DNA of 64,000 nt from Novosphingobium aquimarinum (GTDB lineage Bacteria > Pseudomonadota > Alphaproteobacteria > Sphingomonadales > Sphingomonadaceae): the NCBI RefSeq assembly GCF_009746585.1, contig NZ_WRPO01000002.1:186001-250000 (forward strand), written 5' to 3'. The translations under genes were made by a program, and so were the position numbers. Numbering within the stretch: the first letter of the stretch is position 1; every line of letters starts with the position of its first letter. Under the pieces are notes generated by a model, which did no database searches, was not told the origin of the DNA, and saw only the letters and a list, made by a program, of their open reading frames with translations. Shown one piece after another: positions 39,997-47,619 of the stretch.

Positions 39997-40043
39997 GATT
40001 TGCCCTTTCCTGCAAATCTGCCCTCTGCAAATTCGCGCAAATC
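39997..40043. promoter_or_regulatory. Cluster of four GCAAAT/ATTTGC half-sites in a divergent control region
   Basis: GATTTGC (39997-40003) and GCAAATC (40012-40018) form an inverted pair with an 8-nt spacer; GCAAAT recurs at 40027 and 40037, spaced by 15 and 10. The region separates the flavoprotein operon (minus) from the TPR gene (plus). The same half-site forms the inverted repeat before the CHAT operon. No confident -10/-35 pair could be assigned here. Confidence 0.4.
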
Positions 40044-40103
40044 CCCTAGGCAGACCGAACATCGCCCCTCGGTTTCCCACCTTGTAATGAACGGTATTCG
40101 CCG

Positions 40104-41024
40104 ATGATACAACACGCCACGAAAACTTTCCGACTAGGGAAGGTATTGCTGGTATTGGCTGCAATGGTTGCTGCTTTCGCCATAGTCTTCGCGATCTCGC
40201 GCAATCGTGGCAACGAAGCTTCTGATACCATTGCAACTACGCCAGCCGGGTCGGGGGACATCATCTCCGACCTCGAGGCCAAAACGCGTGCGAATCCGAG
40301 GGATGCGGCAGCCTGGCAACAACTGGGCATGGCCTATTTCGAATCGGACCGGTTCGCCGACGCGGCGCGCAGCTACCAGACCGCGGCCGAGCTCGATCCG
40401 GGCCAGGCCATCGTATGGTCGGCACTGGGCGAGGCGCGGGTCATGGCGAGCGAACGCGATCCGATGCCAGCCGATGCTGCAGAGGCATTCGAACGGGCGC
40501 TGACCCTCGATTCGAAGGATCCACGCGCGCGGTATTTTCTCGCCGTGCGCAAGGACCTGGCGAACGATCATCGAGGCGCGATCGCCGACTGGCTCGCCCT
40601 GCTCGAAGACACCCCCGCCGACGCCCCCTGGCGCACCGATCTGATCCGTACGATCGAACAAGTCGGCAAGATCCACGAAATCGACGTGACGAAAAAACTG
40701 GCCGATGCCGGCGCCAAGTCTCCTGCGGCCGCGCGGCCCGTCGCCGCTCAGGCGATACCGGGACCGAGCGCGCAGGACCTGGCTTCGGCCTCGAACATCC
40801 GGCCTGCCGAACAGCAGCAAATGGCCGAAGGGATGGTCGCGCGGCTCGAACAGCGGTTGCAGACCGAGCCCGCCAACGTCGATGGCTGGATCATGCTGAT
40901 GCGCAGCCGGGTCGTGCTCGAACAGCCGGCGCAGGCGCAAAAGGCCCTGGCCGATGCGGTCAAGGCGAACCCGGCCAAGGCCGAGTATTTGCGCCAGCAA
41001 GCGGCGATCCTCGGCATCAAGTAA
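40104..41024 (+). CDS. TPR protein of the CcmH/CcmI/NrfG cytochrome c-biogenesis type
   Basis: 306 residues. One N-terminal TM helix (LGKVLLVLAAMVAAFAIVFA, about 11-30) anchors a periplasmic domain with TPR repeats: AWQQLGMAYFESDRFADAAR near residue 70, a second at about 105-140, and VDGWIMLMRSRVVLEQPAQA near 260. This arrangement and the ending LRQQAAILGIK match CcmI/NrfG-like apocytochrome-presenting subunits of the heme ligation system. It stands alone and divergent from the flavoprotein operon. With 25 c-type heme sites in the block, a role in their maturation is plausible; a general Ccm system is presumably elsewhere. Starts at ATG 40104 with no strong ribosome-binding site. Confidence 0.75.
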   Translation: MIQHATKTFRLGKVLLVLAAMVAAFAIVFAISRNRGNEASDTIATTPAGSGDIISDLEAKTRANPRDAAAWQQLGMAYFESDRFADAARSYQTAAELDPGQAIVWSALGEARVMASERDPMPADAAEAFERALTLDSKDPRARYFLAVRKDLANDHRGAIADWLALLEDTPADAPWRTDLIRTIEQVGKIHEIDVTKKLADAGAKSPAAARPVAAQAIPGPSAQDLASASNIRPAEQQQMAEGMVARLEQRLQTEPANVDGWIMLMRSRVVLEQPAQAQKALADAVKANPAKAEYLRQQAAILGIK

Positions 41025-41133
41025 AGCGGTCGGTGCCGGGGTGACCGAACTTCAGGCCGAGGGGAGATGACCGGCGTTCAGGGCGTGATGGCCGGCCCTG
41101 TCATGTCTTGAAGCACCACACCATTGCCCATCC

Positions 41134-41226
41134 CGTCATGCTGAACTTGTTTCAGCATCCATGGTGCCCCCTCGGGCGACCTGAGCGGGCTGGCGGGATG
41201 GATCCTGAAACGAGTTCAGGATGACG
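41134..41226. repeat. 93-bp inverted-repeat element, copy 1
   Basis: The element starts CGTCATGCTGAACTTGTTTC and ends in the near-complement; arms of about 27 bp enclose a variable GC-rich middle. Copy 2 at 52818-52910 has exactly the same length. It carries no ORF, so it fits a REP/MITE-like non-coding repeat. It fills most of the 246-bp gap between the TPR gene and the PycTM-like gene; nothing else was seen in that gap. Confidence 0.85.
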
Positions 41227-41270
41227 ATACGCGGATGGCCAGGGATCCCGACTCACTCAGGCAATGCGCG

Positions 41271-41873
41271 CTAGAGCGTGACCGCACCGATCAGCGTGCG
41301 ATTCTCGAACAGGAACAGCACGAAGGCGACGATCAGCCCGACGCGAAAAACATTGAAGGCGTACCCGAGGTAGCGGTATTTCTTCGCGCTCAGCACCGCG
41401 CCGTTCTGATAGATGTCGCGCAGCATGGTCGACAGCACCCGGCCGTCCGTCTGGGAGCGGACCATGATGCGTTCGACCCATTCTTCCTGAGCCAGCGACG
41501 TATAGGTGCCGAAGAACAGGAGATTGGCATCGGGTCGGTCGAGGTCGATCATGGTCGCGGTCTTGGGCACCACCGCCACGATCGCGAGCAGCGCCGAGAA
41601 GAACGCCGTGACGGCCAGCACCAGCAGCGAGACCGAATATCTTCCCCCGCCGAACTGCCCGACGGCCAGCGTGAAAGCGAGGAAGTTGGCGCCCAGCAGG
41701 ATGTTGGCCTTCTGGTCGGCCATCTGGCTGAGCGCCATGTGATTGGTCATCGCGGTGCGCACGAGATGAACCGCGTGCGGACTGTAGCGCGTATCGTCGA
41801 AGCGGAATTCTGCGGGGACCGGATCGTCCGCCGGATGCCTGTCGCGACTGCCTTCGAATTCGGTTTCCGCCAT
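41271..41873 (-). CDS. PycTM-like membrane protein (DUF5706, Pycsar effector family)
   Basis: 200 residues. The region HLVRTAMTNHMALSQMADQK (36-55) followed by ANILLGANFLAF leads into two TM helices (about 57-75 and 79-102), and a third lies at 174-189. The D-x-K-A-x-x-L-L pattern is the signature of the DUF5706/Pycsar effector family, whose members damage membranes after binding a cyclic pyrimidine nucleotide. The cyclase that normally sits beside such an effector is absent; the nearest class III cyclase is 28 kb away and of a different build. It lies 17 bp after gdhA, so it is probably cotranscribed. A phage-defence role here is uncertain. Confidence 0.78.
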   Translation of the reverse strand: MAETEFEGSRDRHPADDPVPAEFRFDDTRYSPHAVHLVRTAMTNHMALSQMADQKANILLGANFLAFTLAVGQFGGGRYSVSLLVLAVTAFFSALLAIVAVVPKTATMIDLDRPDANLLFFGTYTSLAQEEWVERIMVRSQTDGRVLSTMLRDIYQNGAVLSAKKYRYLGYAFNVFRVGLIVAFVLFLFENRTLIGAVTL

Positions 41874-41890
41874 CGATGATCCCTGTTGCC

Positions 41891-43246
41891 CTACACCACT
41901 CCGAACGCCAGCATCGCGTCGGCCACTTTCTTGAAGCCGGCGATATTGGCGCCCTTTACGTAATCGACATAGCCCCCGCCCATCTCGCCATAAGTCAGGC
42001 AGTTCGAATGAATGCCCGACATGATGTCCTTGAGCATCTGCTGCAGTTCCGTCTCGCTCCACGAGCGTCGCTCCGAGTTCTGACTCATCTCCAGACCCGA
42101 AACCGCGACGCCGCCGGCATTTGCGGCCTTGCCCGGCGCGAACAGGATCCTGGCGTCCTTGAAGACGTGCACGCCTTCCAAATTGGTCGGCATGTTGGCG
42201 CCTTCGGACACGCCGATGCAGCCGTTGGCCACCAGTGTCCTGGCATCGTCGCCCAGCAATTCGTTCTGCGTGGCGCATGGTAGAGCCACGTCGCACGCCA
42301 CGCCCCACGGCGTCTTGCCCTCGTGATACGTGGCGCCTTTGAATTCGTCGCAATAGTCCGCGATGCGGCCGCGGCGATAAGTCTTGTGCTTCTTGACCCA
42401 GTCGATCTTTTCGAGCGTCAGCCCCTCGGGATCATGGATGAAGCCCGCCGAATCGGACAGCGTGACCGGCTTGCCACCCAAGTGCACGACTTTCTCGGCC
42501 GCATGCGTCGCGACGTTCCCGGATCCCGAAATGACCGCGGTCTTGCCCTCGAGCGTCATGTCCTTGACCGCGAGCATGTTCGCCAGGAAGTAAACCGCGC
42601 CATAGCCGGTCGCCTCGGGCCGGATCAGCGATCCACCGTATTCCAGCCCCTTGCCGGTCAGCACGACGGTGAACTGGTTGGTGATGCGCTTGTACTGGCC
42701 GAACATGTAGCCAATCTCGCGCCCGCCCACGCCGATGTCGCCTGCCGGCACGTCGACGTCGGCGCCGATGTGGCGATAGAGCTCGGTCATGAACGATTGG
42801 CAGAAGCGCATGATCTCGCGCACGCTCTTGCCCTTGGGATTGAAGTTCGATCCGCCCTTGCCGCCGCCCATCGGCAAACCGGTCAGCGCGTTCTTGAAGG
42901 TCTGCTCGAAGGCGAGGAACTTCAGGACGCTTTCGTTCACGCTCGGGTGGAAGCGGATGCCGCCCTTGTAGGGGCCGATCGCGTTGTTGTTCTGCACCCG
43001 ATAGCCGCGCTGGACGCGAATGTTGCCGTTGTCGTCCTCCCAGCAGACGCGGAACGAGACCACCCGATCGGGTTCGGCGATCCGGCGCAGGATCTGCTGC
43101 TCGTGGTATTCTTCCTTGTCCTGGATGAAGGCGAAGATGTCCTCGGCGACTTCCTGCACCGCCTGCACGAACTCGGGCTGGTGCGGATTGCGCCGTTTGA
43201 CGCCTTCCATGAAGCCGTTGAAATCGACGTGATCGGTTATTGCCAT
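41891..43246 (-). CDS. gdhA: NADP-specific glutamate dehydrogenase
   Basis: 451 residues, typical of the hexameric bacterial enzyme that interconverts 2-oxoglutarate plus ammonia and glutamate. The catalytic region PMGGGKGGSNFNPKGKS (about 122-138) carries the conserved lysines, and the nucleotide-binding segment VISGSGNVATHAAEK (about 238-252) shows GSGNVA. The C-terminal YVDYVKGANIAGFKKVADAM is also characteristic. No upstream partner is present: VirB2-like and VirB1-like genes lie behind it on the same strand, 65 bp away. Complete with no anomaly. Confidence 0.96.
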   Translation of the reverse strand: MAITDHVDFNGFMEGVKRRNPHQPEFVQAVQEVAEDIFAFIQDKEEYHEQQILRRIAEPDRVVSFRVCWEDDNGNIRVQRGYRVQNNNAIGPYKGGIRFHPSVNESVLKFLAFEQTFKNALTGLPMGGGKGGSNFNPKGKSVREIMRFCQSFMTELYRHIGADVDVPAGDIGVGGREIGYMFGQYKRITNQFTVVLTGKGLEYGGSLIRPEATGYGAVYFLANMLAVKDMTLEGKTAVISGSGNVATHAAEKVVHLGGKPVTLSDSAGFIHDPEGLTLEKIDWVKKHKTYRRGRIADYCDEFKGATYHEGKTPWGVACDVALPCATQNELLGDDARTLVANGCIGVSEGANMPTNLEGVHVFKDARILFAPGKAANAGGVAVSGLEMSQNSERRSWSETELQQMLKDIMSGIHSNCLTYGEMGGGYVDYVKGANIAGFKKVADAMLAFGVV

Positions 43247-43311
43247 CGGATCCCCCCAGTCTGTGGCCGGGTGGTTTTTCGCGCCGGCCGGTTTTTATCC
43301 CCGTCCTGCGT

Positions 43312-43629
43312 TCACCCTCCCGCCGCGGATTGGATGCCCGTAACGATCGCCCCCGCGCCGAACAGAATGAAGACGCCGATGATCACCGTCGCGCCGAACC
43401 GCCAGTTGAGCCGTCCGGTCAGCATCATGAAGCCCACTGCGGCGACCGCCATCACGGCCACCGCCGTCGCGACGTTGCCCAGCAGCGTCCCCTGGAGCCA
43501 GGCCAGGGCATTGACGATCGGCCCGCTTCCGGCGGGATCGGCGGTTTGCGCCATCGCGGCCGGCGCGAACCCGACGAAGGCCGCGAGCAGCGCTGCGAGA
43601 CGGCTCGCCGATGCCAGGACGCGCGTCAC
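43312..43629 (-). CDS. TrbC/VirB2-type pilin-like protein
   Basis: 105 residues, GTG start overlapping the stop of the upstream transglycosylase gene (GTGA). It has a signal peptide (AFVGFAPAAMAQT) and two hydrophobic stretches (NVATAVAVMAVAAVGFMML and ATVIIGVFILFGAGAIVTG) with the small polar turn between them, the layout of VirB2/TrbC major pilins of type IV secretion systems. No VirB3, VirB4 or other secretion genes follow; gdhA is next. It could be a remnant, or the pilin of a system encoded elsewhere. Confidence 0.85.
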   Translation of the reverse strand: MTRVLASASRLAALLAAFVGFAPAAMAQTADPAGSGPIVNALAWLQGTLLGNVATAVAVMAVAAVGFMMLTGRLNWRFGATVIIGVFILFGAGAIVTGIQSAAGG

Positions 43630-44264
43630 TGGCGCACCGGATCGGTCAGCCGCGCCATGATCGAGGCGACGTAGAGCTGGGTTTCGCGGATCGCGGGGAT
43701 GCCGCCGGCACGGACCACGCGTCCGGGCCCGGCGTTGTAAGCGGCAAGCGCCTTCTCGATATCGCCGCCGAACGCGTCGAGCTGCATGCGCAGGTACCGC
43801 GCACCGCCCTCGAGATTGGCTTCGGGGTTGCCGGGATCGACGCCCATCTGCCGCGCGGTGCCGGGCATCAGCTGCGCGAGACCGCGCGCACCCACCGGCG
43901 AGACCGCGCGCTCGTTCCAGCGGCTTTCCTGCCAGACGACGGCTTCGAGCAGCGTCGGGCTGATATCGTATTTGGCGGCCATCGCGGCGACATGCGCCCG
44001 CCAGCGGTCCGGGCCGGCCGCGTCGACCGCCTCGGTCAACGACTGGGGGTGCAACGCGGCGCCATCGGGAGCGAAGGCGGCGATCTCATCCGGAGTCAGC
44101 ACCCCGTCGGTCTGCGAAGATGGCTGCGGGCCGCCTGCGATCCACGCATAACCATCCGTACCGACTTCGAGCACATCGGCTTGCGCGGGCGCAGCAGCCA
44201 CCGCCGCTCCGACTGCCAGCATGACGGCAAAACCGGTCCTGCCCGTACGCGTGATCAACCCCAC
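43626..44264 (-). CDS. Lytic transglycosylase, VirB1-like (SLT domain)
   Basis: 212 residues from the GTG at 44264, preceded by AAAAGGAC at good spacing; an ATG at 44222 is the alternative. A signal peptide (FAVMLAVGAAVAAAPAQA) is followed by a goose-lysozyme-like SLT domain: AVVWQESRWNERAVSPVGAR holds the catalytic Glu, then GLAQLMPGTARQMG and AAYNAGPGRV. Such enzymes cleave peptidoglycan, often to let a secretion pilus pass. It overlaps the VirB2-like gene. The pair is a minimal virB1-virB2 set without the rest of the operon. The reading frame continues upstream into the tRNA but is not coding. Confidence 0.87.
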   Translation of the reverse strand: MGLITRTGRTGFAVMLAVGAAVAAAPAQADVLEVGTDGYAWIAGGPQPSSQTDGVLTPDEIAAFAPDGAALHPQSLTEAVDAAGPDRWRAHVAAMAAKYDISPTLLEAVVWQESRWNERAVSPVGARGLAQLMPGTARQMGVDPGNPEANLEGGARYLRMQLDAFGGDIEKALAAYNAGPGRVVRAGGIPAIRETQLYVASIMARLTDPVRQ

Positions 44265-44408
44265 CGAATCGTCCTTTTCCCGCACCCGGTGGAGCGCCCC
44301 TATCGCATTTGCGGCGGGACTGCCAAGGCGTTGTCTTTCAAGCAAAGCAATTTCATGCGGGGCGGTTGGCCCGATGGCGCAACCGGCGGCCTTCGGGGCC
44401 TGGGACCG

Positions 44409-44483
44409 TGGTGCTGCTGGGGAGGATTGAACTCCCGACCTCACCCTTACCAAGGGTGCGCTCTACCACTGAGCTACAGCAGC
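44409..44483 (-). tRNA. tRNA-Thr, anticodon GGT
   Basis: 75 nt including an encoded CCA tail. The acceptor stem GCTGCTG pairs with CAGCAGC, the discriminator base is A, the anticodon stem is ACCC/GGGT with loop TTGGTAA, and the T loop reads GTTCAATC. The anticodon GGT reads ACC codons. It lies between the transglycosylase gene and a small gene, both presumably unrelated to it; it is a potential integration site, but no attachment repeat was seen. Confidence 0.97.
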
Positions 44484-44603
44484 GAAAACGGTCGCCGACA
44501 GCGCGAAACGGGGCTGTTCGGCAGGCGGGCGCTATTGTGCGCGAGAGGGGTCATTGTCAAGCGCGCCTTGCATCTCGCGGTACGATTGCGGCATGAGGTG
44601 GCG

Positions 44604-44795
44604 ATGTCCGAAGGCTCCGCCCCCGCTTCACGTCAGGCCCCCGCTTCGCGTGAGGAACGCCTCGCCGCGAAGCTGCGCGAGAACCTGCGCCGCCGCAAGG
44701 CGCAGTCCCGGCAATGGCAGGACAACCCCATAGAAGCGGCCGCGGACGCCGAAAACGAATCGAGCGCCCTTCCCAAGAGCGACCCGAAAAGCTAG
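44604..44795 (+). CDS. Small basic hypothetical protein
   Basis: 63 residues; ATG preceded by GAGGTGG. The core (LAAKLRENLRRRKAQSRQWQ) is a charged amphipathic helix; the tail is acidic and Ser-rich. Similar tiny proteins with an RRRKAQ stretch recur in sphingomonads, as far as I recall. No signal or membrane segment. It lies 33 bp before gpmA and may be cotranscribed. Function unknown. Confidence 0.65.
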   Translation: MSEGSAPASRQAPASREERLAAKLRENLRRRKAQSRQWQDNPIEAAADAENESSALPKSDPKS

Positions 44796-44828
44796 GGGGT
44801 GCCGCTCCTGAACCAGGGAGCATATGCC

Positions 44829-45521
44829 TTGCCTCGCCTCGTACTTGTCCGCCACGGCCAGAGCCAGTGGAACCTCGAAAACCGCTTCACCGGCTGGTGG
44901 GACGTGGACCTCACCGAAAAGGGCGAGGCCGAGGCCCGCGCCGCGGGCGAATTGATGCGGGCCAAGGACGTCATTCCCAACGTCGCCTTCACTTCGTACC
45001 AGACCCGCGCGATCCGGACGCTGCATCTCGCGCTCGAGACAGCGGGATTGCTCTGGATCCCCGAGACCAAGGACTGGCGCCTCAACGAGCGGCACTACGG
45101 TGGTCTCACCGGGCTCAACAAGGCCGAGACCGCCGCCAAGCACGGCGACGAGCAGGTCAACGTGTGGCGCCGCAGCTTCGACACGCCCCCGCCCGAGCAG
45201 GAACGCGGCAGTGAATTCGATCTGTCGGCCGACGCGCGCTATGCCCGGATCGAAGTGCCGATGACCGAAAGCCTCAAGGATACGATCGCGCGCGTGCTGC
45301 CCTACTACGAAAGCAGCATCGTGCCGCACCTCAAGGCGAGCGCGAAATCGACCGTGCTGGTATCCGCGCACGGCAATTCGCTGCGCGCGCTGGTGAAGCA
45401 TCTTTCCGGCATTTCGGACGACGAGATCACCGGCCTCGAGATCCCAACCGGCCAGCCGATCGTCTACGAAATGGACGAGGAGCTGAATGTGCTCGACCGC
45501 TACTACCTATCGGAGCGTTGA
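44829..45521 (+). CDS. gpmA: 2,3-bisphosphoglycerate-dependent phosphoglycerate mutase
   Basis: 230 residues from the TTG at 44829, with GGGAG eight bases upstream; the open frame reaches a GTG 30 bp earlier. The catalytic motif [10 protein letters not shown] gives the phosphorylated His9, and [16 protein letters not shown] and the later [10 protein letters not shown] (second catalytic His) are intact. It interconverts 3- and 2-phosphoglycerate in glycolysis and gluconeogenesis. The stop lies one base before the start of purE, and GGAG at 45512 inside gpmA serves as its ribosome-binding site. Confidence 0.95.
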   Translation: MPRLVLVRHGQSQWNLENRFTGWWDVDLTEKGEAEARAAGELMRAKDVIPNVAFTSYQTRAIRTLHLALETAGLLWIPETKDWRLNERHYGGLTGLNKAETAAKHGDEQVNVWRRSFDTPPPEQERGSEFDLSADARYARIEVPMTESLKDTIARVLPYYESSIVPHLKASAKSTVLVSAHGNSLRALVKHLSGISDDEITGLEIPTGQPIVYEMDEELNVLDRYYLSER

Positions 45522-45522
45522 G

Positions 45523-46014
45523 TTGAGCGCAGCGCCTGCCGTTCCCGTCGCGATCGTCATGGGCAGCCAGTCCGACTGGCCGACCATGGAATGCGCCGCG
45601 CAGGTTCTGGAGACGCTCGACGTCGCATACGATGCGCGGATCGTCTCCGCCCACCGCACGCCCAAGCGGCTGGTGGAATTCGCCGAGGGCGCCGCGGACG
45701 AAGGTTTCAAGGTGGTGATCGCGGGCGCGGGCGGCGCCGCGCATCTGCCGGGCATGATTGCCGCGATGACGCATTTGCCGGTGCTCGGCGTGCCGGTGAG
45801 GTCCAAGGCGCTTTCGGGGCAGGACAGCCTGCTGTCGATCGTGCAGATGCCCGCCGGCATTCCCGTGGGCACGCTGGCGATTGGCGAGGCGGGCGCGACC
45901 AACGCCGGGCTGCTGGCCGCCGCGATCCTGGCGACCACGGACGCCGCGCTGGCCGACCGACTCAAGGCCTGGCGCGCCGCCCAGACGGAGCGTGTCGCGG
46001 AGCGTCCGGCCTGA
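45523..46014 (+). CDS. purE: N5-carboxyaminoimidazole ribonucleotide mutase
   Basis: 163 residues from the TTG at 45523 (GGAG seven bases upstream). The N-terminal [11 protein letters not shown] is the class I PurE substrate-binding motif, and SAHRTPKR plus the [12 protein letters not shown] loop are intact. PurE rearranges N5-CAIR to CAIR in purine synthesis, using the product of PurK, encoded 40 bp downstream. The close order gpmA-purE-purK-folA suggests one transcript. Confidence 0.96.
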   Translation: MSAAPAVPVAIVMGSQSDWPTMECAAQVLETLDVAYDARIVSAHRTPKRLVEFAEGAADEGFKVVIAGAGGAAHLPGMIAAMTHLPVLGVPVRSKALSGQDSLLSIVQMPAGIPVGTLAIGEAGATNAGLLAAAILATTDAALADRLKAWRAAQTERVAERPA

Positions 46015-46054
46015 TGCTTGCGAGCTTGTCGAAGAGCCACCAAGACCGGTCCGC

Positions 46055-47110
46055 ATGATTCCTCCCGGCGAGACGATCGGCATTCTTGGTGGCGGCCAGC
46101 TCGGCCGGATGCTGGCGGTCGCGGCGGCACAGCTCGGTTATCGTTGCCATATCTATGCGCCCGAGGCGGATTCGGGCGCGGCCGATGTTGCCGCGCAGTT
46201 CACTTGCGCCCCCTGGGACGATGCGGCGGCGATGGCGCGCTTCGCCCACGACTGCGCGGTCATCACGTACGAGTTCGAGAACGTGCCCGTGGGCCCGCTC
46301 GCCGCTGTCGGCGAAGTGCCCTTGCGGCCGCACCCGCGCGCGCTCGAGACCGCGCAGGACCGCTTGGCGGAAAAGCGCTTCGTCAGCGAACTCGGCGGCA
46401 CGCCCGCGCCTTATGCCCCGGTCGACAGCGCGGACGATCTCGCCGCCGCACTGCGCGAGATCGGCACCCCCGGCATCCTCAAGACGCGGCGCGACGGCTA
46501 CGACGGCAAGGGCCAGTGGCGCATCGGCTCGGCCGCGGAGGCCGCCGCGCTCGACGTGCCCGACGTGCCGATGGTCTACGAAGGCTTTGTCGACTTCTTC
46601 GCCGAATTCTCGGTGATCCTCGCGCGCGGCACGGACGGATCGCTCGCGTTCTACGATTCGGCGCGCAACCGGCACGAGGACGGAATTCTCGCGCATTCCT
46701 CCCTACCCGCACCCGCCGCGGTCATGGCCCAGGTTCCCGCCGCTCGCGAGCTGGCCGCCCAGGTCGCACAAGGGCTCGGCTATGTCGGCGTGCTGACGCT
46801 GGAATTCTTCGCGACCGAGGCAGGGCCGGTGTTCAACGAGATGGCGCCGCGCGTGCACAATTCGGGGCATTGGACGATCGAAGGCGCGACGATCTCGCAA
46901 TTCGAAAACCACATCCGCGCGATCTGCGGCCTGCCGCTGGGCGAAACCGGGCTGGTCGCGCCCGGCGTCGAGATGCGCAACCTGATCGGCGAGGACGTGG
47001 CGGACTGGCAGGCGCTGCTCGCCGATCCGGCGAACCATCTGCACCTTTACGGCAAGGCGGATATCCGCCCCGGCCGCAAAATGGGTCATCTCACCCGGTT
47101 GACGGCCTGA
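46055..47110 (+). CDS. purK: N5-carboxyaminoimidazole ribonucleotide synthase
   Basis: 351 residues of the ATP-grasp superfamily. It starts MIPPGETIGILGGGQLGRML, the family's first motif; later TRRDGYDGKGQW and FNEMAPRVHNSGHWTIEG mark the ATP- and metal-binding core. PurK makes N5-CAIR from AIR, bicarbonate and ATP. The true start at ATG 46055 removes a spurious upstream extension. It ends one base before the folA start codon. Confidence 0.96.
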   Translation: MIPPGETIGILGGGQLGRMLAVAAAQLGYRCHIYAPEADSGAADVAAQFTCAPWDDAAAMARFAHDCAVITYEFENVPVGPLAAVGEVPLRPHPRALETAQDRLAEKRFVSELGGTPAPYAPVDSADDLAAALREIGTPGILKTRRDGYDGKGQWRIGSAAEAAALDVPDVPMVYEGFVDFFAEFSVILARGTDGSLAFYDSARNRHEDGILAHSSLPAPAAVMAQVPAARELAAQVAQGLGYVGVLTLEFFATEAGPVFNEMAPRVHNSGHWTIEGATISQFENHIRAICGLPLGETGLVAPGVEMRNLIGEDVADWQALLADPANHLHLYGKADIRPGRKMGHLTRLTA

Positions 47111-47111
47111 C

Positions 47112-47597
47112 ATGGCGCGCGAAGTCGTTTTCATCTACGCGCGCGCCGCGAACGGCACGATCGGGCGCGATGGTACGCTGCCCTGGCATATCCCGGCCGA
47201 CCTCAAGCACTTCAAGCGGCTGACGATGGGCAAGTCGATGATCATGGGTCGCAAGACTTTCGAAAGCCTCGGCAGGCCGCTGCCCGGACGTCGCCACATC
47301 GTTCTGACGCGCGACACCGATTGGCGCGATCCGCGCGTCGATATCGCGCATGCCCCTTCGGGAGCCCTGGCGCTGGCGGGCGACGGCGAAGTCGCGGTCA
47401 TCGGCGGGGCGCAAATCTACGCCGCGATGATGGACCATGCCGACCGGATCGAACTGACCGAAATCCATGCCGACTACGAAGGCGATACCCACCTTCCGCC
47501 GCTGGGCCCCGAATGGCGCGCAGTCCGCCGCGAGAGCCACGCGGCCGCAGACGGCACCCCGGGGTACGCATTCGTCAGTTACGTCCGCGCGACATAG
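47112..47597 (+). CDS. folA: Dihydrofolate reductase
   Basis: 161 residues. The fold's signatures are visible: ANGTIGRDGTLPWHIPADLK with the Trp-His-Ile-Pro-Ala-Asp active site (catalytic Asp at about residue 27), GRKTFESLGRPLPGR, and the cofactor motif VIGGAQIYAAMM. It reduces dihydrofolate with NADPH, supporting thymidylate and purine synthesis, which suits its place right after purK. It is the usual trimethoprim target. Confidence 0.95.
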   Translation: MAREVVFIYARAANGTIGRDGTLPWHIPADLKHFKRLTMGKSMIMGRKTFESLGRPLPGRRHIVLTRDTDWRDPRVDIAHAPSGALALAGDGEVAVIGGAQIYAAMMDHADRIELTEIHADYEGDTHLPPLGPEWRAVRRESHAAADGTPGYAFVSYVRAT

Positions 47598-47619
47598 GCC
47601 CTATAGCTCGCTCCCGACC

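Noticed and set aside
44265..44453. Upstream extension of the transglycosylase gene
   Set aside because: It would run through the tRNA-Thr gene; a GTG with a good ribosome-binding site lies at 44264.
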